Shown: one piece after another, positions 26,370 to 35,054 of the stretch
Layout: each line of letters begins with the position of its first letter
Numbering within the stretch: the stretch's first letter is position 1
Assembly (NCBI GenBank): GCA_029167225.1
Contig: JARFNK010000013.1
Coordinates: 98,640 to 162,639 of the forward strand
Direction of reading: 5' to 3'
DNA length: 64,000 bases
Source: Sphingobium arseniciresistens
GTDB lineage: Bacteria > Pseudomonadota > Alphaproteobacteria > Sphingomonadales > Sphingomonadaceae
Translations under genes and position numbers: made by a program
Notes under the pieces: generated by a model
Seen by the model: only the letters and a program-made list of their open reading frames with translations
Told to the model about the DNA's origin: nothing
The model's database searches: none

Positions 26370-27448
26370 TGCCGATCACGAGCCATGCACGATGCGTCTG
26401 CCACCGTGGCGGGCCCTTTGTCCCCACCACCATCGAGCGGCGGGATCCCGGCCCACATGATGTCGTGATCAAGATTGCCTATGCGGGCATCTGTCATTCG
26501 GATCTGGAGCATGTCCACGCCAAGCGCGGCAATCCCACCTTCCCCATGGTGCCCGGGCATGAGATCGCAGGCGTCGTCACTGCCGTTGGTGGGGCTGTTA
26601 CCAAGGTCGCCGTAGGGGACCATGCCGGTGTCGGCAACATGGTGGATTCCTGCCGCCGCTGTTCAAGTTGCCTGGCCGGCCTGGAGCAATATTGCAGTGG
26701 CCGGCGCGTGCTGACCTATAACTCGATCGATCATGATGGCGAGACCACCTATGGCGGTTACAGCGAACTGATCGTGGTCGATGAGGCCTATGTCATTACA
26801 ATCCCTGATGGCATGGCGCTATCCCAGGCCGCTCCATTATTTTGCGCCGGAATTACTGTCTATTCGCCGTTGCGGCATTGGCGCGCGGGACCGGGGCGGC
26901 ATGTCGCCATTGTTGGCTTTGGCGGGTTGGGTCATGTCGGTGTCCAGATTGCGCATGCGCTGGGCGCCCGTACGACAGTGCTGGACCTTTCCCCCGCAAA
27001 GCGGGAGGACGCTTTGAGGCTGGGCGCTGACGAATATGTCGTGTCATCCGAGCCCGGCGCCATCGAGGCGCTTCAGGGCGCGTTCGACCTTATCATTTCC
27101 ACGGTCCCCGCAAATGTCGATATCGACGCGTTTCTCTCCATGCTGGCGGTGGATGGGACGCTTGTCACCTTGGCCATCCCCGAAAAGCCCCTTACGTGCC
27201 TGGCGGCTTCCCTGCTGGCAAATCGGCGCTCGATCGCCGGCACCCGCAGCGGCGGCATCGCGGAGACGCAGGAGATGATCGACTTTTGTGCCACCCACGG
27301 GATCGGCGCGGAGGTCGAGATTATCGCCGCCGACGAGATCGATCGCGCCTATGAGCGCCTGGAACGCGGAGATGTGCGCTATCGCTTCGTCATCGACGCC
27401 AGCACGATCGACGCGCCGGCGGGACTGCGGGCCGAAGTCTCGGCCTGA
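26369..27448 (+). CDS. CAD-type zinc alcohol dehydrogenase
   Basis: A 359-residue MDR enzyme of the cinnamyl-alcohol-dehydrogenase/YahK branch. The zinc site is AGICHSDLEHVH and VPGHEIAGVV. The structural-zinc loop is SCRRCSSCLAGLEQYC. The coenzyme loop is VGFGGLGHVGVQIAHALG. This branch often uses NADP and interconverts aldehydes and alcohols. It overlaps the upstream ALDH by one base and is the last gene of the operon, closed by a strong hairpin. It may reduce a toxic aldehyde or oxidise an alcohol. Confidence 0.9.
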   Translation: MPITSHARCVCHRGGPFVPTTIERRDPGPHDVVIKIAYAGICHSDLEHVHAKRGNPTFPMVPGHEIAGVVTAVGGAVTKVAVGDHAGVGNMVDSCRRCSSCLAGLEQYCSGRRVLTYNSIDHDGETTYGGYSELIVVDEAYVITIPDGMALSQAAPLFCAGITVYSPLRHWRAGPGRHVAIVGFGGLGHVGVQIAHALGARTTVLDLSPAKREDALRLGADEYVVSSEPGAIEALQGAFDLIISTVPANVDIDAFLSMLAVDGTLVTLAIPEKPLTCLAASLLANRRSIAGTRSGGIAETQEMIDFCATHGIGAEVEIIAADEIDRAYERLERGDVRYRFVIDASTIDAPAGLRAEVSA

Positions 27449-27461
27449 AATGCCTCTAAAA

Positions 27462-27495
27462 CCATGGACCGGAATGGAAGCATTCCGGTCCATGG
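27462..27495. terminator. Bidirectional hairpin terminator
   Basis: A perfect 15-bp stem (CCATGGACCGGAATG at 27462-27476 and its complement at 27481-27495) around GAAG, between two convergent genes ending at 27448 and 27528. It can serve both. Confidence 0.8.
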
Positions 27496-27527
27496 CGATA
27501 GTCCGCCGGCATCGCCGCATGAGGGCA

Positions 27528-29201
27528 TCAGTTGTAGACGAGCAGCTTCTCCCAGAAGTCACATTTATGGTCGGCCGCCAGTTCCTTGCCGGTCATTTTC
27601 GAGAGTTGCGGGATGTCCTGGGCAAGATAGGCGGGCACCGCGGGGTCGGACGAATAGCGCGGCCAATAGTTTTTTCCTGATCCGTTCGGATTGCCTGTCC
27701 GGGCAAAGTTGGTCCAGGCATCCACCAATGCGTCCGAAAGCTTCTGCTGCCCCGCATTGAGCGCGTGGCTCACGCCTTTGTCGCCTCCATGGAAGCCGGG
27801 GAACAGATATTGCAGATCAGCCGTGTGGTACGCCATGGGGGCGAAGTCCGGCAGCTCCGGAAATATCGAGGGTGCCGTACGGTCGCGGAATTCATAGGCA
27901 TATACCGGCACTTTTTCCCCAAGAAGGCGGGTGCCGTACTGGATGCGACAGATCATTGCGTCGCTCTGGATGGCGTTCATGCGGAGTTGCGGGCTCTTAT
28001 AGTCCGCAGCGGCATACAGCGTGAGGATCCGGTCGACGGTGCCTTGCGGATAGGCGGGGGGCGTGTTGCCTGGTCCGGCATTCCCCTGGAAAACGGCCTT
28101 CACATAATTTTCGACATCCACCTGGCCTATGGCTTTTCCGGAATAATAGACTGGGATCGCCGCGAAGAAGTTTCCTTCATCCCGTGTTGAGCCGATCATG
28201 ATCGGCATGGGGTCGAATTTTCCCGATTTGATCGCCGAAGCACCGCCGCTGGGGAGAATCTGCCCGTCGGCGGCGGGTGCGATGACAAAGGGGCCAAAGC
28301 CTTCGGGCGGGCCGGAAAGTTTGATCAGGGTATCGGCGGGCAGCTTGCGGAGGCAGGCCGCAGTGGCCGCGTCCGTGGCGGATTCGCAGCCGGCAGCCTT
28401 GGCGAAGGCAATTCCTTTCTGTTCGGCAACCTCCATCGGGATGGCCGTCAGGAACGACGCGCTGCTCTGGATGATCGCGCGATGGGCCAGCCCGCGCGAG
28501 AGTGGAGAAATGACGGCGAAGGCGGCGCTCGCTCCCCCGGCGGACTGACCCGCCACCGTGACATTGCCGGGATCTCCACCGAAGCTGGCGATATTCTCCT
28601 TCACCCACCGGAGCGCGAACTGCTGGTCGAGCAAGCCGTAATTGGCGAAGAGATGCCCTTCGCGGTTGAGCGCGGGATGCGCGAAGAAGCCGAGCAGGCT
28701 CAGCCGATAATTCACTGAAACGACAATGACATTGCCTCTGGTCGCGAGCTTGCTGGCGTCATAGTCGCTCGCGGCTCCATCGATAAAGCCGCCGCCATGG
28801 ATCCAGAAGAGCACAGGCAGCTTCTTGCCTTTGGCGGAGGCCGCCTTGGGCGCGATGACGTTGAGGTAGAGGCAGTCCTCGTTGCTGCTGGCTGGTCCGG
28901 CAAAGACCCCCAGAAGCGAAACCTGTGCGCATACCGGGCCAAAGGCAGTCGCGGGGCGCACACCCTTCCAGGGGGCGGGTTTCACGGGAGGCCGCCAACG
29001 CAGGTCGCCTACCGGCGGCGCGGCGTAGGGAATACCCAGATATTCCACGACGTCGCCCTTGACGGCGCCGCGCACCGCACCGTCCTGCGTTGTCGCGACG
29101 CGCTCCTGCGCTGCGCTTGCGCCGACCGGGCCAGCGACCGCCGCCACCCCAAGCGCGAGCGCAAGCCTCAATGCGCGATATGCGCTGTTCTGTTCAGGCA
29201 A
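27528..29201 (-). CDS. Exported carboxylesterase, type B
   Basis: A 557-residue carboxylesterase/cholinesterase-fold protein. A signal peptide (LRLALALGVAAVAGPVGASA) precedes the domain. Motifs are IPYAAPPVGDLRWRPP, EDCLYLNVIAP, the oxyanion hole FWIHGGGFIDG, and the nucleophile GQSAGGASA. The C-terminal FARTGNPNGSG segment is also typical. It hydrolyses an ester outside the cytoplasm, a likely first step for an esterified substrate. It lies 47 bp downstream of the CMD gene on the same strand, probably in one operon. Confidence 0.92.
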   Translation of the reverse strand: MPEQNSAYRALRLALALGVAAVAGPVGASAAQERVATTQDGAVRGAVKGDVVEYLGIPYAAPPVGDLRWRPPVKPAPWKGVRPATAFGPVCAQVSLLGVFAGPASSNEDCLYLNVIAPKAASAKGKKLPVLFWIHGGGFIDGAASDYDASKLATRGNVIVVSVNYRLSLLGFFAHPALNREGHLFANYGLLDQQFALRWVKENIASFGGDPGNVTVAGQSAGGASAAFAVISPLSRGLAHRAIIQSSASFLTAIPMEVAEQKGIAFAKAAGCESATDAATAACLRKLPADTLIKLSGPPEGFGPFVIAPAADGQILPSGGASAIKSGKFDPMPIMIGSTRDEGNFFAAIPVYYSGKAIGQVDVENYVKAVFQGNAGPGNTPPAYPQGTVDRILTLYAAADYKSPQLRMNAIQSDAMICRIQYGTRLLGEKVPVYAYEFRDRTAPSIFPELPDFAPMAYHTADLQYLFPGFHGGDKGVSHALNAGQQKLSDALVDAWTNFARTGNPNGSGKNYWPRYSSDPAVPAYLAQDIPQLSKMTGKELAADHKCDFWEKLLVYN

Positions 29202-29248
29202 TTCGTCCTCCTGTATGTATGTTTACATCGCCCGTGCAACGTCGACGG

Positions 29249-29710
29249 TCAGTTCTTGAAGGCTTCCCGCGCAACGCCGATCGCCGTAATCGCATTCGGC
29301 CAGCCCGAATAGAATGCGAGCTGGGTGATGGTTTCGACGATCTCTTGTTCGGTCACGCCATTGCTGCGAGCGCGGATGATATGGGAGCGCAGTTGCTCCG
29401 GGCGATTCATCGCGACCAGTGCGGCGACGGTCACAAGGCTCCGGTCGCGCTTCGCCAGACCCGGGCGTTCCCAGATGTCGGCGAAGAGCACGTCGTCGGT
29501 CAACTCGGCGAGCTTGGGGGCAATGTCACCCATCAATTGTTGCGCGCGCGATTGCGTGGTGGCGGGAGCAGCAGAGGCGGGAGCAGCAGAGGCGGCAGGA
29601 GCATCGGCCTTGGGCGCGCGCTGCTGGCTCTGAGCGCAGGCTGCTCCGGAAAAGCCTGTGGACGCAAGCAGGCAGGCTGCCAGCAACAGGTTGGTTGTCG
29701 ATGTCCTCAC
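29249..29710 (-). CDS. Exported carboxymuconolactone decarboxylase-like protein, second copy
   Basis: A 153-residue protein. GTG 29710 has AAGGAG 7 bases upstream and opens a signal peptide (STTNLLLAACLLASTGFSG). An Ala/Pro-rich linker of ~30 residues follows, then a CMD domain about 85 percent identical by eye to that at 2608-3030 (for example [20 protein letters not shown] and [19 protein letters not shown]). There is no CxxC. It precedes the carboxylesterase gene by 47 bp. Near-identity of two exported CMD proteins in different operons points to recent duplication and a shared periplasmic role. Confidence 0.86.
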   Translation of the reverse strand: MRTSTTNLLLAACLLASTGFSGAACAQSQQRAPKADAPAASAAPASAAPATTQSRAQQLMGDIAPKLAELTDDVLFADIWERPGLAKRDRSLVTVAALVAMNRPEQLRSHIIRARSNGVTEQEIVETITQLAFYSGWPNAITAIGVAREAFKN

Positions 29711-30163
29711 GGCATATCTCCTTTCGATTGTGAGATAGCCACCTGCATCCCGGAACGAGCCAGGAGCCCAAATGTGAATGCGCAGGCGGTAAGCATATTG
29801 GCTTGACGGTGCTGGCCTTCGTTGAGCCACAAATCAGGCCGGTGAAATGTCACGGGCATATCCATGGCAATTGCTCTTCCCATATTTCCAAGTCGTCCAA
29901 AAATCTAGCAACTCCATGAGCCGGTGAATAGACGGTCAGGCGCGGATGCAGTGTTAAGCCCAGCTAATCAATGTTCACGAGGGTCAGGTCTGCCTGGTGA
30001 TTGCCAACTGTATTTTTCAGCCCCTCGGCGCATTCCGGCAGTCTGTAATTCTGGACGACAGGCACGCAAATGCTAAGATGTGCCTCGAGGCCTTGCTGCA
30101 GTTTTCCCTGGCGAGCGTGCGCTCCATTTGTCCTCCCCCCTTTCGAGATGAGAAGGAGCTTCG
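29711..30163. other. Divergent intergenic region, nothing recognised
   Basis: About 450 bp between the CMD gene and the SRPBCC gene. I find no 33-bp dyad, no convincing frame and no strong hairpin. Promoters for both genes must lie here. Confidence 0.45.
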
Positions 30164-30709
30164 ATGCGTATCTTGATCACTATTATGGCATGCGTGCTGG
30201 CGTCACCTGCAATGGGTCAGGCCCCGCCATCTCCCTCCGCACCGCCGACTGCCCCGCTGGCGACACCCTCGCCCCACTATACGACGCAACAGCTGGAAAT
30301 TGTCGTCAATCGGCCTGCTTCCGAAACCTGGGCGCGTATCGGCCATTTCTGCGACATGAAGGAATGGCTTCCCCGTGACTGCTCCATCACGTCGGGCAAG
30401 GAAGGCGAGCTGGGCGCGGTGCGAGCCCTTCCTGGTGGCACCGTCGAGGTCATCGTCGCGGTCACACCGATGTCCTATACCTATGCGTTTCCGGTCCGGG
30501 TTGGCGTGCCTTATACCATGCAGCATAACACGCTGGAAGTAAGGGCTATTGATGCCCGTTCCAGCAAGGTCGTCTATTCCTTCATATGGGACAATTCGGC
30601 CTTGAGTCCCCAGCAGCGGGAAGCGGAGATCGCCGCTCGAGGCCAGCGCCTGCTTCCGGCGTTGCAGCGCATGAAGGCGATCGTGGAAAGCGGCAAGCCG
30701 CGTCCTTGA
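30164..30709 (+). CDS. Exported SRPBCC/START-like protein
   Basis: A 181-residue protein with a signal peptide (MRILITIMACVLASPAMGQA), a Pro/Ala-rich linker, then a helix-grip SRPBCC domain: IVVNRPASETWARIGHFCDM, LPRDCSITSGKEGELGAVRA, SYTYAFPV and VYSFIWDN. AGAAGGAG precedes ATG 30164. The fold binds hydrophobic ligands or acts in polyketide-cyclase-type reactions. An exported version could be a periplasmic carrier or isomerase for the substrate. The gene stands alone and ends at a shared hairpin. Confidence 0.82.
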   Translation: MRILITIMACVLASPAMGQAPPSPSAPPTAPLATPSPHYTTQQLEIVVNRPASETWARIGHFCDMKEWLPRDCSITSGKEGELGAVRALPGGTVEVIVAVTPMSYTYAFPVRVGVPYTMQHNTLEVRAIDARSSKVVYSFIWDNSALSPQQREAEIAARGQRLLPALQRMKAIVESGKPRP

Positions 30710-30722
30710 TCACTGGTGCTCA

Positions 30723-30749
30723 GGCGGGCAGAGATTTCCTCTGCCCGCC
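30723..30749. terminator. Bidirectional hairpin terminator
   Basis: A perfect 11-bp stem GGCGGGCAGAG (30723-30733) with CTCTGCCCGCC (30739-30749) and a 5-nt loop, between two convergent genes. Confidence 0.75.
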
Positions 30750-30758
30750 TCGCGGAGA

Positions 30759-32945
30759 TCAATTCATTTCGGCGCTTCCCAGACGGAAAATCCAAAGCGC
30801 CGTGCTTCCCGACGGGTTCCTGATTTCCGGTGCGAGCGAGGCCCAGCCTGCATCCTGGGGGTTGCCGCCGCCAGTCACCACGGCGATATACTGGACACCA
30901 TTCACGCTATAGGTGATCGGCGACGAACTGGCCGTGCTGGCAAGCCGCGTCTGCCACAGGAGTTTTCCGGTCCGCTGGTCGAATGCCCGGAAATAGCGAT
31001 CGCCCGAACCGCTGAGAAGCAGGCCGCCGGCGGTGGCCAGCATGGAGCTGGATATCGGCGCCCGCTGACGCTTCATCCATGCCGTTCGGCCCGTACGCAT
31101 GTCGATTGCCTGTATCCGTCCGAAATTGCCATCCGAGTCCGGCATCTTCCGCGTCTGGAATCGCTGATCCATCCCGCCCGCCGCAACGGCGGTCGCATCG
31201 CGTTTTGTCCAGGTGAAGTTGCCGCAATTCTCGAAGATTGGGACGTAGAGATAATGGTTCACCGGATCATATGCGGTGGACATCCAGTTACGAAACCCGG
31301 ACGATCCCGGGCAGATCAACTTCTGCTCTCCGGAAACCGGTGTGAGCGCCGGATTATATGTCTTCGCGCCGGTCTTCGGATCGATGGCGGTGACGATATC
31401 CTGCAATCCCGCGTCACGAGACAGGACATAACTGCCATCCGCCCGGTCAACAGCGTCGAACAAGGCCATCTTGCCACCGCTCACCACCATTTTGCGCAGT
31501 TTTCCGTTCACGGGCATGTCGACCAGCAACTGTTCGAAGGCCCAGTCCATATCCCACAGGTCACGGGGCATGTGCTGGAAATGCCAGGCAAGCTTGCCGG
31601 TCTCGGGATCGAGCGCGATGGTGGATTCGGTAAACAGCCCGGCATTGGTCGACATCGGGCCCTCATCGGGCCGAATGAGCGTTGCGGTGCTATAGGTATT
31701 GCCTACGCCGAAATAGATCAGGCCGAGATCTGGATCGTAGCTTCCGCCCGTCCATTGAGAGCCGCCGAAACGCTGATCGCCCGGAACGCCATTCCAGCTC
31801 TCGCCGCCGACCTCGCCCGGCTGAGCAACGGTATGGAAGCGCCATTTTTCTTCGCCTGTGGCCGTATCGAGGGCGAAGATATAGCATCCGCCCTTGAGCG
31901 TGATGGACAGGGTGGTACCCATCATCACCTTGCCCTTGGCAACGATCGGCACGCCATTGAGCTGCACGCCTCTGCTGACGTCTTCCTTGCTCAGAACTTC
32001 ATGGTCCCACAAGACCTTGCCGGTCTTGGCGTCCAGGGCGACCATATGACCGTCCACCATGGGCAGGAACAGGGTGTTCTGGTAGATTGCCATGCCCTTG
32101 GAACGGCCCGTCCGACCACCGTTCAGGCTGTCGGGAAGCGTGCGCGTATATTCCCACAAGGGCGTGCCGTCCTGCGCATCCACCGCCCGAACCATCGCGC
32201 CGCTGTGAATGAACAAGACACCGTCATGAACCAGCGGTGTAATCTCGTTCAGACTTTGCGAGAGCGTCAGGCCCCACGCCAGACGCAGATCTTTCGCGTT
32301 GGTGCGATTGATCTGCTTGAGCGGACTGAAACCGAGGCCGGAATAGCTCCGGCGCCACATCAGCCAGTCGCCTTCCGGCGGGTTGCGCAGCATTTCTTCC
32401 GTTACCGAACGGATGCCGCCGGTGATTGCCGACTGGCGCGCGATCTCCTTCTTGAAGATCTCGTCCTCGTTGACAGCAGCGCGGACGATGGCCGTATTCC
32501 GGCCAGGCTCAGGTGGCCGAGCGGTAGTCGCGGCCGGCGCGGATCCGCTTTCGGCCGTCATGAACGCCTTTGTGCCGGCACGCGCTCCATTGGCTTCAAG
32601 CAGATAGGCCGTGATCGCCTCGTAATCTGCTGCCGGCAGGGAGCCCATCTGGCCCGGAGGCATTGTTTCGCGAATGAAGGTGAACAAATCTCGGGGGAGA
32701 CGCGCGGCCCAGTTCGCATCGAACGCCGTGCCCTTCAGAGCGGGGGCGAACTGGCCTCCCGCCGCATCGGCGCCGTGGCAGGACAGGCAGTTTGCATTGT
32801 ACAGGGCCTTGCCGCGGCTGCTCTGATCGGCCGTGAAGGTGGCTGTGGGACCGGTCAGCTGCTTTGACGATTGTTGGGCGAGTAACTGTCCGCCCAGCAC
32901 CGCGAGGGCCAGGCCGCCGGCAAGCGAGAGAGATTTAGATGGCAT
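30759..32945 (-). CDS. PQQ-dependent dehydrogenase with N-terminal cytochrome c
   Basis: A 728-residue exported quinohaemoprotein. The start ATG 32945 has AAAGG at 7 bases and opens a signal peptide (SLAGGLALAVLGGQLLAQ). A cytochrome c domain has its haem site CLSCH at residues 53-57. The eight-bladed PQQ propeller follows, with repeated tryptophan-docking segments (LDAKTGKVLWDHEV, LDTATGEEKWRFHT, LDPETGKLAWHFQH). It would oxidise an alcohol in the periplasm and pass electrons through its own haem. Haem N-terminal to the propeller is the reverse of classical type II ADHs. No pqq synthesis genes are in the window. It is 69 bp downstream of the beta-propeller gene. Confidence 0.9.
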   Translation of the reverse strand: MPSKSLSLAGGLALAVLGGQLLAQQSSKQLTGPTATFTADQSSRGKALYNANCLSCHGADAAGGQFAPALKGTAFDANWAARLPRDLFTFIRETMPPGQMGSLPAADYEAITAYLLEANGARAGTKAFMTAESGSAPAATTARPPEPGRNTAIVRAAVNEDEIFKKEIARQSAITGGIRSVTEEMLRNPPEGDWLMWRRSYSGLGFSPLKQINRTNAKDLRLAWGLTLSQSLNEITPLVHDGVLFIHSGAMVRAVDAQDGTPLWEYTRTLPDSLNGGRTGRSKGMAIYQNTLFLPMVDGHMVALDAKTGKVLWDHEVLSKEDVSRGVQLNGVPIVAKGKVMMGTTLSITLKGGCYIFALDTATGEEKWRFHTVAQPGEVGGESWNGVPGDQRFGGSQWTGGSYDPDLGLIYFGVGNTYSTATLIRPDEGPMSTNAGLFTESTIALDPETGKLAWHFQHMPRDLWDMDWAFEQLLVDMPVNGKLRKMVVSGGKMALFDAVDRADGSYVLSRDAGLQDIVTAIDPKTGAKTYNPALTPVSGEQKLICPGSSGFRNWMSTAYDPVNHYLYVPIFENCGNFTWTKRDATAVAAGGMDQRFQTRKMPDSDGNFGRIQAIDMRTGRTAWMKRQRAPISSSMLATAGGLLLSGSGDRYFRAFDQRTGKLLWQTRLASTASSSPITYSVNGVQYIAVVTGGGNPQDAGWASLAPEIRNPSGSTALWIFRLGSAEMN

Positions 32946-33014
32946 TATGCAGCCTTTCATGCGGATACGGAGCCGGTCGCCATCTCTGGCCGGGGCCGAC
33001 GAACGGGAAGGGGG

Positions 33015-34103
33015 TTAGGGCAGGAAGCGCCGCGTTTTGTGATCGAGGGGATAAATGGCGATGCGATTCGCCCTCGTCGTTCCAACCCATATTTCATCTC
33101 CGATTTCGACTGCACCCGTGAGGTGAGAGAAATCGGGTGTGTCCTGACGACGTAACAACTCTGTCACTTCCAAAGTGGCAGGATCGATCTTTGCAACAAA
33201 GCCCCCTGTCGCAGTATGTCCGGCGAGAAGGAGTTTGCCATCGGGTGCCCAGTGGACATTGTCCGGCCGATAATCCAGCTGGATGATGTCGCGTACAGGC
33301 GGCGAGCCCTGCAGGTTGACGCGCATGAACGTCTTGGAGCCCCATTGGGCGACATAGGCAAATTTGCCGTCGGCCGAGAGCGCCAGCCCGTTCGTGCCGG
33401 ACGATTGGGTGCCGGGAACGATTTTCCAGCCTGCGCCTGAATGCCATGACCAGACATCGCCGGTAATTTCACCGGCCTCGGCGCGGGCGCGTGCTTCCTT
33501 GATCTTCGGCCCGGACTCGTAGAAGTTTGTGAGCAGGAAGCCGCCGTCCGGCGTGCCGACAACCGAGTTGGTCAATACGTTTTCCGGTGGCGGAACGCAG
33601 CCGATCCAGGTCATGACCGGCTTTGGACGCATGCTCAGTTCGAGCACGTCGACTCGGGCTTCTCCGGGATAGCGGGTCACATAAACCCGATAGCGGCCGC
33701 CCCGCGGCGGCATGATGTTGATGCCCAATGTGTTGAAATGCGTCAGTTCGTTTTCGTCCGGTGGCCCCTTGCAACTGTTGTACGTCTTGGCATCGAAACG
33801 AAACTTGGCGTTGGCGGCGGGGAAAATCTTGGCGGACACCTTGGTCTTGGCATCGATCATGTAGATTCCGCCTTCAAGCGAGGTCGCGAGGATCGACTGG
33901 GTTCCCGGCACATGGACGAGATCCTCGGGCTTGGGGACGCCGCAGATGAATTTCGCGCTGCCTTCTGAGGCGCAGAACGGCGATCCCGCCGGTGTGGACG
34001 CCTTTTCCGACGTTTGCCCGCCAGCGGCCGTCACACCAAGAACCATTGCGATGACCGAGACGGCATATTTCGATCGCGATTTCAGATATTTTGGTGCTCT
34101 CAT
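33015..34103 (-). CDS. Exported SMP-30/lactonase-like beta-propeller
   Basis: A 362-residue protein with a signal peptide (KYAVSVIAMVLGVTAAGG). It has beta-propeller features: FICGVPKPEDLVHVPGTQS, a calcium-site-like PDGGFLLTNFYE, SSGTNGLALSADGKFAYVAQ and RPDNVHWAPDGKLLLAGHT. The pattern is that of SMP-30/gluconolactonase/paraoxonase-type lactonases, though sequence similarity is loose. Cys pairs could form disulfides. It lies between TetR and the quinohaemoprotein on one strand, so it may open a lactone formed by that dehydrogenase. Confidence 0.72.
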   Translation of the reverse strand: MRAPKYLKSRSKYAVSVIAMVLGVTAAGGQTSEKASTPAGSPFCASEGSAKFICGVPKPEDLVHVPGTQSILATSLEGGIYMIDAKTKVSAKIFPAANAKFRFDAKTYNSCKGPPDENELTHFNTLGINIMPPRGGRYRVYVTRYPGEARVDVLELSMRPKPVMTWIGCVPPPENVLTNSVVGTPDGGFLLTNFYESGPKIKEARARAEAGEITGDVWSWHSGAGWKIVPGTQSSGTNGLALSADGKFAYVAQWGSKTFMRVNLQGSPPVRDIIQLDYRPDNVHWAPDGKLLLAGHTATGGFVAKIDPATLEVTELLRRQDTPDFSHLTGAVEIGDEIWVGTTRANRIAIYPLDHKTRRFLP

Positions 34104-34143
34104 ATCCTGTCCTCTCATTCTTGGCGCGCTGGTCGCCCTGCTC

Positions 34144-34920
34144 TCATTCCGGGTTTTGAGGTTTCCTGGATCTCCGGGCAGGTGCAGTGCGAGTTTTCAT
34201 ATTTGGAGCAATCACGGGTGTCGATTTCTCGGTTGGCATGACGACTGCTGTACTGGATGGCGTACGGAGGCTTGATATCGCCTCCTTCAAATCGTCGGCG
34301 GCATTCACGTTCGGGTTCACAAGTGATTGAAGCTGGAGGCCGTCGGCCAGGGCGATTAATTGCCGTGCTGCTCGCGCCGCGTCAACGCTATCTGCGATAA
34401 TGCCATCAACCTGTTCCTGCCTGATGCGGGATTCCAATGTCGCGCTGACCCGTTCGAAACGGCCCCTGAAGAATTCACGGGCGGGATGCATCGGATTGAT
34501 CGCTTCAGCCGCGAAGTTCAGGTACAGGTGTACGATCCCCGGAATATCAATATTCCGCCTGATTTGCTCGGCAAAGTTGTCCAAGCTGCTGTTCGATTTC
34601 TCAAGCGAGTTTCTTCTGGCCTCTTCGTCCCAGTGGACAATAACGCTTTGCAGAAGATCCTCCCGGCTGGAAAAATAATAGAGGATGTGTCCAGGTTCGA
34701 TACCCAGGGCGCGACCGATTTCCCGTAGACTGGGATTATGCAGTTCGCGCCCTGCGATCTTGTCCATCAGGCCATTCAGAATCTCGTCACGCCGGGCAGA
34801 GCCTTTCGGCGATGCTCCGACGGAGGATTTAGGGACTTTTCTGCCGCTGCCTCTCGATGGCCCCCTTGTCTTTTTTCCGTCCAGCGATTCCTTGTCTTTC
34901 ACGCAGCACCTTTTTCGCAT
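34144..34920 (-). CDS. TetR family transcriptional regulator
   Basis: About 258 residues. The helix-turn-helix near residues 60-95 reads NPSLREIGRALGIEPGHILYYFSSREDLLQSV, a TetR signature. The long basic N-terminal tail (GKKTRGPSRGSGRKVPKSS) and the basic C-terminal tail (TAPARRSRKPQNPE) are unusual additions that may help DNA binding. The start is uncertain: ATG 34953 and 34920, and GTG 34902 (best ribosome-site spacing), are all in frame. It lies 40 bp upstream of the propeller gene on the same strand and probably controls that operon. Confidence 0.88.
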   Translation of the reverse strand: MRKRCCVKDKESLDGKKTRGPSRGSGRKVPKSSVGASPKGSARRDEILNGLMDKIAGRELHNPSLREIGRALGIEPGHILYYFSSREDLLQSVIVHWDEEARRNSLEKSNSSLDNFAEQIRRNIDIPGIVHLYLNFAAEAINPMHPAREFFRGRFERVSATLESRIRQEQVDGIIADSVDAARAARQLIALADGLQLQSLVNPNVNAADDLKEAISSLRTPSSTAVVMPTEKSTPVIAPNMKTRTAPARRSRKPQNPE

Positions 34921-35054
34921 CGCGGGGCAGACGGGTTCGCCATGACCTTCCATGTCAGGTCAAACCCCTTGGGGCTGCCGTGGATGTCATAGGGCATGGG
35001 CGTCCGCCTTCTCCGCTCTTTGTTGTGCCGCGTACCGTCTTTCAGCGCATCTCG

